A stretch of DNA of 64,000 bases. Origin: Desulfoluna spongiiphila. GTDB taxonomy: Bacteria > Desulfobacterota > Desulfobacteria > Desulfobacterales > Desulfolunaceae. The notes under the pieces were generated by a model. It searched no databases. It worked only from the letters and a program-made list of their open reading frames with translations, and was not told the origin of the DNA. This document shows positions 36,234 to 44,820 of this stretch, piece by piece; the first letter of the stretch is position 1, and the number at the start of each line of letters is the position of its first letter. The position numbers and the translations under genes were made by a program. The stretch spans positions 62,001 through 126,000 of the forward strand of contig NZ_FMUX01000013.1 of assembly GCF_900101345.1 (NCBI RefSeq), written 5' to 3'.

Positions 36234-37100
36234 ATGACGCAAGTGACACACAGGCGAGTTCTCTCCTTTGTTCTTCTTTTTCTACTGGCCTGTGCCGGCT
36301 CGGCCGAGGCCTACCTTCTCTCCTCTTCGCAGATTACCCGCCAAATGGTGAAAAAGCTGGGCAAGCCCGTGACGGCGACCCTTCAGCAGAAAGAGCTTTT
36401 TTTCCGCAGCGCGGCCACCGAGGCCTCCGAGGAGGAGAACCTGGTCTTTGACGAGGTCGTGACCCTTTCCGTGCCCGATCGCTTTCACTCCGTGGTGACG
36501 GCAGGGCAGAAGAAGGTGGAGCAGTTTTCCACCTTTGATACCTGGTTCCGCGTGGTGGACGGGGTGCTGGACAAGGGGCCTGAGCGGGCGGCGGATCGCT
36601 ATCGGGATCCCCTGCAGTTCCGCCGTGACTCGTTGATGGCAAAGCGCCTTACCGAAGCCGGCGTGGATCTGTCGGTGACTTCCCTGAATCGCCACGCAGG
36701 GCGCATCGCCTGGGTGATGGGTGCCAAGTCCACGGACGGTTCTGTCCGGCCCCAGTTCTGGGTGGACAAGGAGAGTTTCCTGCCCATGCGCTGGATCCTT
36801 TTTGAGAAGGAAGGGGCGCACCGGGTGGAGATCTGGTACCACGACTGGTTCAAGCAGGGAAAGGCCATGTACCCTGCACGCATTGAGTTCTACGCCGACG
36901 GCAGGCTGTTCCGGGAGATCCGCGTCAAGGGCGTGTCTGCCGGCAAGTCCATGGCCGCCAAGCTTTTTGAGCCGGCCCGGTATGCGGAGAAGAAAAAAGA
37001 GCTGCCCAGGGAGGAGACCGCAACCCCCGAGGCCACAGAGAAGCAGCGCCAGATGGAAGAGCTGGAGCGGATTCTTTCCAACGACCCCCTGGCGTTTTAA
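36234..37100 (+). CDS. Periplasmic LolA-like hypothetical protein
   Basis: 288 residues from ATG 36234 (AAGGTG upstream). Signal peptide with a hydrophobic core and AEA cleavage site near residue 25. The rest is beta-rich with a long antiparallel pattern (FDEVVTLSVPDRFHSVV, QFWVDKESFLPMRWILFEK, VEIWYHDWFKQGKAMYPARIEFYADGRLFREIRVKGV), reminiscent of the LolA/outer-membrane-lipoprotein-sorting fold. The C terminus is a charged helix with EATEKQRQMEELERIL. Family assignment is tentative. Confidence 0.6.
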   Translation: MTQVTHRRVLSFVLLFLLACAGSAEAYLLSSSQITRQMVKKLGKPVTATLQQKELFFRSAATEASEEENLVFDEVVTLSVPDRFHSVVTAGQKKVEQFSTFDTWFRVVDGVLDKGPERAADRYRDPLQFRRDSLMAKRLTEAGVDLSVTSLNRHAGRIAWVMGAKSTDGSVRPQFWVDKESFLPMRWILFEKEGAHRVEIWYHDWFKQGKAMYPARIEFYADGRLFREIRVKGVSAGKSMAAKLFEPARYAEKKKELPREETATPEATEKQRQMEELERILSNDPLAF

Positions 37101-37312
37101 AGGGACAGGGCCTCCCGGTGGCGAGTCAAATGGGGTCGGGGGGTTGGTTTAAACTGAAGTTTGGTGTACTTTTTCGAGTTGTCCTGAAAATCATGCGGGA
37201 AATCACGGGCTTGGACTTTCAAACCTTGCGTTCGGCCAGGTGATTGGATACTATCCGGTGCAACAAAACAAGCCGGGTGATATCCATGGCGGACCCCTTT
37301 TCCGTTGTGATA

Positions 37313-37352
37313 AAAGATAAGCAGGTGATGGTGATCCGCCCGTGGCTTATCT
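37313..37352. terminator. Hairpin with T-run before pyrG
   Basis: AAGATAAGC and GCTTATCTT arms separated by about 22 nt, followed by a long T-run. It could end the upstream transcript. The rest of 37101-37475 shows no gene. Confidence 0.55.
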
Positions 37353-37475
37353 TTTTTTTTGATGCATCCGGCATGCGGTATACACGATGTTCCGGGCCCG
37401 TCGGTCTGACGGGTCGGGTTTCTGTTCGTATAATCCATATCCAACGCATCTCGTGCGATTTTTAGAGGTAACTTC

Positions 37476-39116
37476 ATGGGGCATAACACCAAGTATATTT
37501 TTGTGACCGGCGGGGTTGTTTCATCACTGGGCAAGGGGCTCGCCTCCGCAGTGATCGGAGCACTTCTCGAAGCACGTGGCCTGAAGGTCACGATCCAGAA
37601 ACTGGACCCGTACATCAACGTCGACCCGGGTACCATGAGCCCCTTTCAGCACGGTGAGGTGTTCGTGACCGACGACGGCGCCGAGACCGACCTCGACCTC
37701 GGCCATTACGAGCGCTTCACCACGGCCCGCATGGGCCGGAACAACAACTTCACCACCGGCAAGATCTACAACTCCGTCATCACCAAGGAGCGCCGCGGAG
37801 AGTACCTGGGCGGCACCGTGCAGGTGATCCCCCACATCACCGATGAGATCAAGCGCAGCATCCTTCTGGTGGGGGACGACGTGGACGTGGCCCTCATTGA
37901 GATCGGCGGCACCATCGGCGATATCGAGAGCCTTCCCTTCCTGGAGGCGATCCGCCAGCTGCGGGCCGACCTCGGCAAGGAGAACGTCCTGTACGTTCAC
38001 CTCACCCTGGTGCCCTACATCGCCGCCGCAGGCGAGCTCAAGACCAAGCCCACCCAGCAGAACGTCAAAGAGCTCCGGAGCATCGGCATTCAGCCCAACA
38101 TCCTTATCTGTCGTTCCGATCGCGAGATCCCCAAAGAGCTCAAGAAGAAGATCTCCCTGTTTTGCAACGTGGACGACGACGCGGTCATCACCGCCCGGGA
38201 CGTGGACTGCATCTATGAGCTGCCCCAGGTCTACCACGAAGAGGGCCTGGACGAGAAGATCATCAAATACCTCCAGATCTGGACCCGGGCCCCCCGCCTG
38301 GAGAACTGGGAAGAGTTCACCCACCGCTTCAAGAACCCCAAAAAGCGCATCACCATCGCCATCGTGGGCAAGTACGTGGATCTCACCGAGTCCTATAAAA
38401 GCCTCAACGAGGCCCTCTACCATGCCGGGGTTCCCAACAACTGCGGTGTGGACCTGGATTTCGTCGATTCCGAGACCGTGGACGACGCCAACGCTGCCTC
38501 GCTCCTCGGCCATGCCGACGGTATCCTCATTCCCGGCGGCTTCGGCTCCCGGGGCACCGAAGGCAAGGTGGCTGCCGCGCGCTACGCCCGTGAGAACAAG
38601 GTGCCGTACTTCGGCATCTGCCTTGGCATGCAGATCGCCGTCATCGAATACGCCCGCCATGTGGCCGGCATGGATGACGCCAACAGTGCCGAGTTCGACG
38701 CCAAGACCGGCCACCCCGTCATCTACCTCATGACCGAGTGGGTCAATGAGCGCACCGGCGAGATGGAAAAACGGGACGTGAACTCCGAAAAGGGCGGCAC
38801 CCTGCGCCTCGGGGCCTACCCCTGCACCCTTGCAGAGGGAACACACGCCCGGGACGCCTACGGCACCGAGGCCATCTCCGAGCGCCACCGCCACCGCTAC
38901 GAGTTCAACAACGAGTTCAAAAAGGCCCTCACCGACAAGGGGCTCATCCTCTCAGGAACCTCCCCCAACGGCGAGCTCGTGGAGATCGTGGAAGTCCCCG
39001 ACCACCCCTGGTTCGTGGGCTGCCAGTTTCACCCCGAATTCAAGTCCCGCCCCATGGAACCCCACCCCCTCTTCGTGGATTTCATCCGGGCGTCGTTGAA
39101 GAACGCCAAAAAGTAG
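37476..39116 (+). CDS. pyrG: CTP synthase
   Basis: 546 residues, ATG 37476 with AGAGGT. Makes CTP from UTP, ATP and glutamine. The N-terminal synthetase domain has GGVVSSLGKGLASA and the ATP/Mg residues DPYINVDPGTMSP; the C-terminal glutamine amidotransferase has PGGFGSRG, the catalytic Cys in FGICLGMQ (about 381) and the His-Glu pair in FHPEFKSRP (about 517). Length is typical. No neighbouring gene on the same transcript is close. Confidence 0.96.
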   Translation: MGHNTKYIFVTGGVVSSLGKGLASAVIGALLEARGLKVTIQKLDPYINVDPGTMSPFQHGEVFVTDDGAETDLDLGHYERFTTARMGRNNNFTTGKIYNSVITKERRGEYLGGTVQVIPHITDEIKRSILLVGDDVDVALIEIGGTIGDIESLPFLEAIRQLRADLGKENVLYVHLTLVPYIAAAGELKTKPTQQNVKELRSIGIQPNILICRSDREIPKELKKKISLFCNVDDDAVITARDVDCIYELPQVYHEEGLDEKIIKYLQIWTRAPRLENWEEFTHRFKNPKKRITIAIVGKYVDLTESYKSLNEALYHAGVPNNCGVDLDFVDSETVDDANAASLLGHADGILIPGGFGSRGTEGKVAAARYARENKVPYFGICLGMQIAVIEYARHVAGMDDANSAEFDAKTGHPVIYLMTEWVNERTGEMEKRDVNSEKGGTLRLGAYPCTLAEGTHARDAYGTEAISERHRHRYEFNNEFKKALTDKGLILSGTSPNGELVEIVEVPDHPWFVGCQFHPEFKSRPMEPHPLFVDFIRASLKNAKK

Positions 39117-39566
39117 AAAGGGCAGGAAAAGCCAGCCAGGGGCTACAGCCCCTGGACCCCAGGTTGCGCCCGTGGGGGACCGTTGAGGTCTTCTACACGA
39201 TTTCGTTCAGCCAGAAGGCTACTTGTCTCTCGTCCCCGGGCTCTGCCTGGGGACGTCTCAAGGAGGTTTTCCTCCACTCCTGATACAATCCCTCCTACCT
39301 GAGACTATCACCCCAGCGTCATATCGTTTCATGCTGGAAAGGCTGAGCTGCAATGGCAATATGCTTTCAAGGTGGCTCACCTCGCCGCCGGAGGCTTGCT
39401 TTTCCTGTCCCACTTTAGCCATAGAAAGCATGGTTTGGTTTTTTTCTCTGAGCCTTGAATTTTTAACGGAATCTCCTTATCTTTGGATCATTGAAGGCCG
39501 TGAAGGGCGTATCCGCCTTTCAGGCCCGTGTGCTGATGATTCATTGCCCATCGAAAGGGAACCCCC
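39117..39566 (+). repeat. Intergenic region with a MITE-like repeat fragment
   Basis: Between pyrG and pepN. A fragment of the dispersed repeat spans about 39361-39460 (TGCTTTCAAGGTGGCTCACC, CGCCGCCGGAGGC, then the CCATAGAAAGCATGG tail). The left half is missing. No gene was seen in the rest. Confidence 0.6.
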
Positions 39567-42194
39567 ATGACCGAACCTGTCGAAACCCATCTTAAGGACT
39601 ACAAGCGCCCTGATTTTAATGTGGAGACCGTTGAACTCCATGCGGATATATTCGAAACCGAAACCTTTGTGACCGCCAGCCTGGGCGTCAGGAAAAGTCC
39701 CGAGGCAGCAGACGGCGTGTCTTTACTTTTGGACGGCAGGGAGCTTGACCTGGTCTCCATTGAGCTGGATGGCCGCGTTCTTACCGACGGTGAGTACACC
39801 CTTGAAGGGGAAGTCCTGACCCTGCCGGCGGCTCCCGATGCCTTTGTCCTCACGACAAAGGTGAAGATCCACCCCGAGACCAACACCTCCCTTGAGGGGC
39901 TTTACTTTGCCGACGGCACCTTCCTGACCCAGTGCGAGGCCGAGGGCTTTCGCCGCATTACCTTTTTCCCGGACCGGCCGGACGTGATGGGCAGCTATCG
40001 CTGTACCGTTTCGGCAGACAAAGGGACATACCCGGTGCTCCTGGCCAACGGCAACCTGGTGGACGAAGGGGAGCTTTCCGGCGGGCGTCATTTTGCAACC
40101 TGGGAAGACCCCCATAAAAAGCCGAGTTATCTCTTTGCCATGGTGGCGGGGGATCTGGCCTGCCGGGAGGATACCTTTACCACGGCCTCAGGGCGAGAGG
40201 TGGCCCTGAAGTTTTATGTGGACCACCAGGACGCAGACAAGTGCGGGCACGCCATAGAGTCCCTGAAAAAGTCCATGGCCTGGGATGAAAAGACCTTCGG
40301 CCTGGAGTATGACCTGGACACCTACATGGTGGTGGCCACCCACAGCTTCAACGCCGGGGCCATGGAGAACAAGGGGCTCAACGTCTTTAACTCCAAGTAC
40401 GTGCTGGCAAAGCCCGAGACGGCAACGGACATGGATTTCCAGGGCATCGAAGGGGTCATCGGCCACGAGTATTTCCACAACTGGACGGGCAACCGGGTGA
40501 CCCTGTGCAACTGGTTCCAGCTCTCCCTCAAAGAGGGGCTCACCGTGTTCCGGGACCAGGAGTTCTCCTCGGACATGGGGTCCCGGGCGGTGAAGCGCAT
40601 CGCAGACGTCCGGGGACTGCGGGCCTCCCAGTTTGCCGAAGACGCCGGGCCCATGGCCCACCCCATTCGGCCCGAGTCCTACATCGAGATGAACAACTTC
40701 TACACAGCCACGGTGTACAACAAAGGGGCCGAGGTGATCCGCATGATCCATACCTTCCTTGGGCCCGAGGGCTTCCGCAAGGGCATGGACCTCTACGTGG
40801 CCCGCCACGACGGCAGCGCCGTGGCCTGCGAGGATTTCATCGCGGCCATGGAGGATGCCTCGGGTGTGGACCTTTCCCGTTTCCGTCTCTGGTACAGCCA
40901 GGCCGGTACCCCCAAGGTGACCGTCACCCGCGCCTTCGACGCGGAGACCTCCCGCTACACCCTCACCTTTTCCCAGAAGGTGCCCGATACCCCTGGTCAG
41001 GCCAACAAGAAAGCCATGCAGATCCCTGTGAGGATGGGGCTTCTGGGCGACGACGGGGCCCCTGTCTCCCTCACCCTTGAAGGGGAAACCTCTCTCGGTC
41101 CCTTGGAGCGCGTCCTGAGCCTCTCCTCGGATTTGGAATCCTTCACCTTTACCGGGGTGGAGAAAGAACCGGTGCCTTCCCTGTTCAGGGGATTTTCCGC
41201 TCCCATTAACCAGGTCACGGATTTGACCGAGGCCGAGCTGATTTTCCTCATGGCCCACGATACGGACTCCTTCAACCGATGGGATGCTGCCCAGCAGCTC
41301 TATGCCAATACCATTCTGGGTATGGTGGCTGAGCTGAAAAAAGGGGAGCCCCTGGCCCTGAGCACCGACCTGGTGGCAGCTGTCCAAACGACCCTCACGC
41401 ATCCGACTCTGGACAAGGCCCTCATCGCCCAGGCCCTGACCCTGCCGTCGGAAACCGAGCTGGGGGACCGCATGGCCGAGATCGACGTGGACGGGATCCA
41501 CGCGGCCCGCGAGTTTGTGGCAGACACCCTGGCCGTGGCCCTCAAGGAGAGCTGGCGGTCTGTGTACGAGGCGTGCAAAGAGGTCGGCCCCTATCGCCCG
41601 GACACCCAGTCCATGGCCAAGCGCCGCCTCAAGGGTCTTTGCCTGTCTTACCTCTCCCGGGTGGAGTCCCCGGCCTTTGTCATGGACGCCTTTGCCTCGG
41701 CCGCCAACATGACGGACGAGCTGGCTGCCCTGACGGTTCTTGTCGGTATGGACTCCCCGGAGAGCGACGAGGCCATGGACCGGTTCTACGGGGCGTGGAA
41801 AGGGGACACCCTGGTCCTGGACAAATGGTTCACCGCCCAGGCCCTCTCCAACCGTCCCGGGACCCTGGAGCGGGTGGCATCCCTCATGGAACATCCCGAT
41901 TTCGACATCAAAAATCCCAACAAGGTGCGCGCCCTCATCGGCGCTTTCTGCCAGGCCAACCCCTGGCATTTTCATCGCCTGGACGGCAAAGGCTATGACC
42001 TCCTCGCCGATACGGTCATCGCCTTAAACACCATCAACCCCAGCATCGCCGCCCGCATGGCCTCCGGCTTCAACCGCTGGAAACGCTACGATGAAAAACG
42101 CCAGGGTCTCATGAAGGCAAGACTGGAGCGGATCAAAGGGACCGAAAACCTTGCCAACGGTGTTTTTGAAATTGTCTCCAAAGCCCTGGCTTAA
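39567..42194 (+). CDS. pepN: Aminopeptidase N (M1 family)
   Basis: 875 residues. Zinc aminopeptidase that removes N-terminal residues from peptides, probably in the cytosol since no signal is seen. The exopeptidase motif GAMEN (about 264) and zinc site HEYFHNWTGN (about 299) are intact, with the second Glu ligand in LKEGLTVFRDQEF. C-terminal helical domains complete the E. coli-type PepN architecture. Length is normal. It converges with the aldo/keto reductase gene. Confidence 0.94.
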   Translation: MTEPVETHLKDYKRPDFNVETVELHADIFETETFVTASLGVRKSPEAADGVSLLLDGRELDLVSIELDGRVLTDGEYTLEGEVLTLPAAPDAFVLTTKVKIHPETNTSLEGLYFADGTFLTQCEAEGFRRITFFPDRPDVMGSYRCTVSADKGTYPVLLANGNLVDEGELSGGRHFATWEDPHKKPSYLFAMVAGDLACREDTFTTASGREVALKFYVDHQDADKCGHAIESLKKSMAWDEKTFGLEYDLDTYMVVATHSFNAGAMENKGLNVFNSKYVLAKPETATDMDFQGIEGVIGHEYFHNWTGNRVTLCNWFQLSLKEGLTVFRDQEFSSDMGSRAVKRIADVRGLRASQFAEDAGPMAHPIRPESYIEMNNFYTATVYNKGAEVIRMIHTFLGPEGFRKGMDLYVARHDGSAVACEDFIAAMEDASGVDLSRFRLWYSQAGTPKVTVTRAFDAETSRYTLTFSQKVPDTPGQANKKAMQIPVRMGLLGDDGAPVSLTLEGETSLGPLERVLSLSSDLESFTFTGVEKEPVPSLFRGFSAPINQVTDLTEAELIFLMAHDTDSFNRWDAAQQLYANTILGMVAELKKGEPLALSTDLVAAVQTTLTHPTLDKALIAQALTLPSETELGDRMAEIDVDGIHAAREFVADTLAVALKESWRSVYEACKEVGPYRPDTQSMAKRRLKGLCLSYLSRVESPAFVMDAFASAANMTDELAALTVLVGMDSPESDEAMDRFYGAWKGDTLVLDKWFTAQALSNRPGTLERVASLMEHPDFDIKNPNKVRALIGAFCQANPWHFHRLDGKGYDLLADTVIALNTINPSIAARMASGFNRWKRYDEKRQGLMKARLERIKGTENLANGVFEIVSKALA

Positions 42195-42370
42195 GGGTGC
42201 CCCCGACGGTCAAGGGCTGAGCCCTTGGAACCCAGGTTCGCACATGCTCCGCCCCTTCGTTTCTCAGGGTCGTCACATGTGCTGATGGGCTGCGGCCATT
42301 CATGACGATGGTGGTGTAACGATTCAGCTCGTCCCAACGGGTTTGAGTCAACAATCAGGATATTTTGTGT

Positions 42371-42405
42371 ACGAAAGGCCGTTGCGGTTTGCAACGGCCT
42401 TTCGT
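42371..42405. terminator. Long perfect hairpin between pepN and the reductase gene
   Basis: TACGAAAGGCCGTTGC and GCAACGGCCTTTCG with a 5-nt loop: 14 perfect pairs. It has no T-run, but its position between converging genes suggests termination. Confidence 0.65.
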
Positions 42406-42457
42406 GTATGGAGGGTAGACTCAGTTTTGCAGAAAAGGAAGAAATTCTGAATAATTA

Positions 42458-42648
42458 GTAACTGTTCAGCTTGCCTCCGGCGGGTCGCTTTTTTGAAAAA
42501 AAGCTCCGCAAAAAACGTTTCTAATGTGAAAAAGTGGAAATTATTTCGGCGGAGCCTGGAAAGGCTTGCTTAAGACCTGTTTGTCACACTTTTTAAACGT
42601 TTGGCCCCCGGAAGGGCCGCCGGAGGCAACGGCAGGCTGAATGGTTAC
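42458..42648 (+). repeat. Complete MITE-like element, subtype B, left of the reductase
   Basis: GTAACTGTTCAGC...GCTGAATGGTTAC ends with subterminal GCCTCCGGCGG/CCGCCGGAGGC. The interior differs from the type copy (GGGTCGCTTTTTTGAAAAAAAGCTCCGC) and is nearly identical to the copy at 43906-44096. Confidence 0.85.
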
Positions 42649-42651
42649 AAT

Positions 42652-43647
42652 TCAGGAGGAGAGGCCCTTCATCCCCTCCTGGGGGTACCGCTCTCCGGCA
42701 ACGGCGCCTGAGACGAAAATTCCGTCGAGAAAGGAGAGGTCCGAGGCTTCGAGGATGATCTCAAGGGCACCTGCGTTGTCTTCGAGGTAGCGGGTCCTGC
42801 GGGTTCCGGGGATGGGGACAATGTCCTCGCCACGGGCCATGACCCAGGCCAGGGCAATCTGGGCCGGTGTGCACTGTTTCTCTCGGGCAAGTTCCCGAAC
42901 CGAGGCCACCAGGGCAAGATTGCGGTCCAGGTTTTCTTCTTCAAAGCGCGGGGACATGCGCCGAAAATCTCCGCTGTCCATCTCTTTGGTGTCGGTGATG
43001 GTCCCGGTGAGGAACCCGCGTCCCAGGGGGCTGTAAGGGACAAAGCCCACCCCTAATTCCCGGCAGGTGGCAAGGAGGCCGTTTTCTTCGATGTCCCGGG
43101 TCCACAGGGAATACTCGCTCTGCACCGCCGCCACCGGGTGGATGGCGTGGGCCCGTCGCAATTGCTCGACCGAGACCTCGCTTAGGCCCACGGCGCGGAT
43201 TTTTCCCTCCTCCACCAGTCGGGAGAGTTCCCCCATCATGGCATCCAAATCCTGCTCAGGGTTGAGCCTGTGGGCGTAGTACAGGTCGATGTGGTCGACC
43301 CCCAGGCGCGCAAGGGAGTCCTCGCAGGCCTTTTTCAGGTACGCGGGGCTGTTGTCGATGGTGCGTTCATAGGTGCCTTTTTCCTTGCGGACGATGCCGA
43401 ACTTGGTGGCGAGGACGATGCGGTCTCGTTTGCCCTTCAAAAACCTGCCGATGAGCTTTTCGTTGTGGCCGTGGCCGTACATGTCGGCCGTGTCGTAAAA
43501 ATTTACGCCGAGTTCAAAGGCGCGCTCCAGTACGTTAAGGGAGTTGGTGTCGTCAGACGGCCCGTAAAATTCGGACATGCCCATGCAGCCGAGTCCCATG
43601 CGGGATACGCGGATGGGTGTCCTGCCTAAGGCAACTTGTGTCATCAT
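42652..43647 (-). CDS. Aldo/keto reductase
   Basis: 331 residues from ATG 43647, AGGAGA upstream. NADPH-dependent reductase of the AKR superfamily, with the catalytic tetrad Asp (YDTADMYG), Tyr in the same motif, Lys (LATKFGIV) and His (YYAHRL). The C-terminal PIPGTRRTRYLEDNAG is the cofactor clasp. It resembles AKR13/YhdN-type general oxidoreductases. It sits between two near-identical repeat copies and shares an operator with the MarR gene upstream, so it is probably a MarR-regulated detoxification gene. Confidence 0.88.
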   Translation of the reverse strand: MMTQVALGRTPIRVSRMGLGCMGMSEFYGPSDDTNSLNVLERAFELGVNFYDTADMYGHGHNEKLIGRFLKGKRDRIVLATKFGIVRKEKGTYERTIDNSPAYLKKACEDSLARLGVDHIDLYYAHRLNPEQDLDAMMGELSRLVEEGKIRAVGLSEVSVEQLRRAHAIHPVAAVQSEYSLWTRDIEENGLLATCRELGVGFVPYSPLGRGFLTGTITDTKEMDSGDFRRMSPRFEEENLDRNLALVASVRELAREKQCTPAQIALAWVMARGEDIVPIPGTRRTRYLEDNAGALEIILEASDLSFLDGIFVSGAVAGERYPQEGMKGLSS

Positions 43648-43757
43648 GGTGAGTCTCCTGTGATTCGGGTGTGGGGACGGGACCGTCACCACACCGGTTG
43701 AGGGTGTTCGGAAACGCTTTGGGGGCGCTTCTGTTTGGACTATGGATGGTTGTGTAA

Positions 43758-43769
43758 TTAGGACCCTAA
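43758..43769 (-). promoter_or_regulatory. Operator upstream of the aldo/keto reductase gene
   Basis: TTAGGACCCTAA, near-palindromic, just beside TTGATA (43771-43776 in reverse). It matches TTAGGGCCCTAA upstream of the MarR gene, so the MarR protein probably binds both. Confidence 0.65.
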
Positions 43770-43905
43770 CTATCAAAGTGAAAAAATGCGGGTTTGGCCA
43801 TGCTGACCAGAGCCAATGCGGTCTGTCGAGTGATTCAAAGGCCCTGTGTTGCCATATCGCTTAGCCCGACAAATGGCATTTGTGTTATTTAAATGCCTGC
43901 TTTTT

Positions 43906-44096
43906 GTAACTATTCAGCTTGCCTCCGGCGGGTCGCTTTTTTGAAAAAAAGCTCCGCAAAAAACGTTTCTAATGCGAAAAAGTGGAAATTATTTCGGCTG
44001 AGCCTGGAAAGGCTTGCTTAAGACCTGTTTGTCAAACTTTTTAAACGTTTGGCCCCCGACAGGGCCGCCGGAGGCTTGTTTGAGCTGAATAGTTAC
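43906..44096 (+). repeat. Complete MITE-like element, subtype B, right of the reductase
   Basis: GTAACTATTCAGCT...AGCTGAATAGTTAC ends form a perfect 14-bp inverted repeat. It is bounded on both sides by TGCTTTTT, a clean 8-bp direct repeat. Nearly identical to 42458-42648 and in the same orientation. Confidence 0.88.
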
Positions 44097-44102
44097 TGCT
44101 TT

Positions 44103-44176
44103 TTTTTAGATAATTACTTGTAATGACATCTTGTTGACTTGGCTTGGTCGTTTTCTCATGAAATATTCGGGTTAGG
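44103..44176 (-). repeat. Second-family repeat, diverged copy
   Basis: In reverse it reads CTAACCCGAATATTTCATGA followed by a diverged copy of the interior seen at 29430-29515. The second arm is absent. Confidence 0.6.
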
Positions 44177-44183
44177 GCGTGTT

Positions 44184-44705
44184 TCAGGTGGCCGGGTCCG
44201 TCGGGGAGGGGGATGCCGGGCGCATCAGCAGCTTGTCCAGCATGCCCGCAAGGGCTTTTTTCTCAGGGGCCTTTAAGGGAGCCATGAGTTCCTTTACGAG
44301 GGTGTAGTACTCGGGCATGATGCGGTCCAGAAGGGCCACCCCCTTGTCGGTGAGGATCACGGCGGCCTTTCGTCCGTCGGCGGGGTCTTCCTGTCGGCGG
44401 ATGAGTCCGTCCCGATCAAGCTGACGCAGGAGCCCGGACATGGTGGCACGGGTCACACCTTGCTCCTGGGCCAGTTCCGAGGGGAGGGCGCGTTGAATCG
44501 TCCTGCGTCGCAACTGGATCAGGGCGAGCCACCTTCCGTGCATGATGCCGTGACCGGAAAGAAGGGCATCGAGACGCCCCAGAAAGTCGCTGCCTGCAAC
44601 GAGCAGGCGCAAAAAAGCCGAGACGGCATCCGGGTCCAGTTGGGGGTAGTCCTGCTGCATCCGGGAAAAAATCTGGTCGTTGGGAAAGCCTCGTAGGTTA
44701 AACAT
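44184..44705 (-). CDS. MarR-family transcriptional regulator
   Basis: 173 residues. A winged helix-turn-helix protein of the MarR type: LPSELAQEQGVTRATMSGLLRQLDRDGLIRRQEDPADGRKAAVILTDKG includes the recognition helix and the wing. N- and C-terminal helices form the dimer interface. It is the first of two genes on this strand. Its promoter contains its own putative operator, and the same site precedes the aldo/keto reductase gene. The inducer is unknown. Confidence 0.9.
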   Translation of the reverse strand: MFNLRGFPNDQIFSRMQQDYPQLDPDAVSAFLRLLVAGSDFLGRLDALLSGHGIMHGRWLALIQLRRRTIQRALPSELAQEQGVTRATMSGLLRQLDRDGLIRRQEDPADGRKAAVILTDKGVALLDRIMPEYYTLVKELMAPLKAPEKKALAGMLDKLLMRPASPSPTDPAT

Positions 44706-44711
44706 GGGGTG

Positions 44712-44740
44712 ATTGTAGTTAGGGCCCTAATCATAGTCAA
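44712..44740 (-). promoter_or_regulatory. MarR promoter with operator in the spacer
   Basis: On the minus strand TTGACT (44740-44735), a 17-bp spacer and TACAAT (44717-44712). The palindrome TTAGGGCCCTAA (44719-44730) fills most of the spacer, so binding there would block RNA polymerase. The site ends 13 bp before the start codon. Confidence 0.78.
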
Positions 44741-44820
44741 TCCTTTTCTGCGCCATCGGCAATGCCACGGAGTAGGTCGTATGGCTTGTGCTGCCGAAAA
44801 GGGGTGGAGCCCGAGGGTGG

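Noticed and set aside
37524..38894. Long reading frame opposite pyrG
   Set aside because: It mirrors a certain gene with strong third-position G/C bias, which leaves the opposite strand open; Gly/His/Val-rich sequence, no ribosome-binding site, no family.
40188..41975. Long reading frame opposite pepN
   Set aside because: Shadow of a certain aminopeptidase gene; no start site or recognisable domain.
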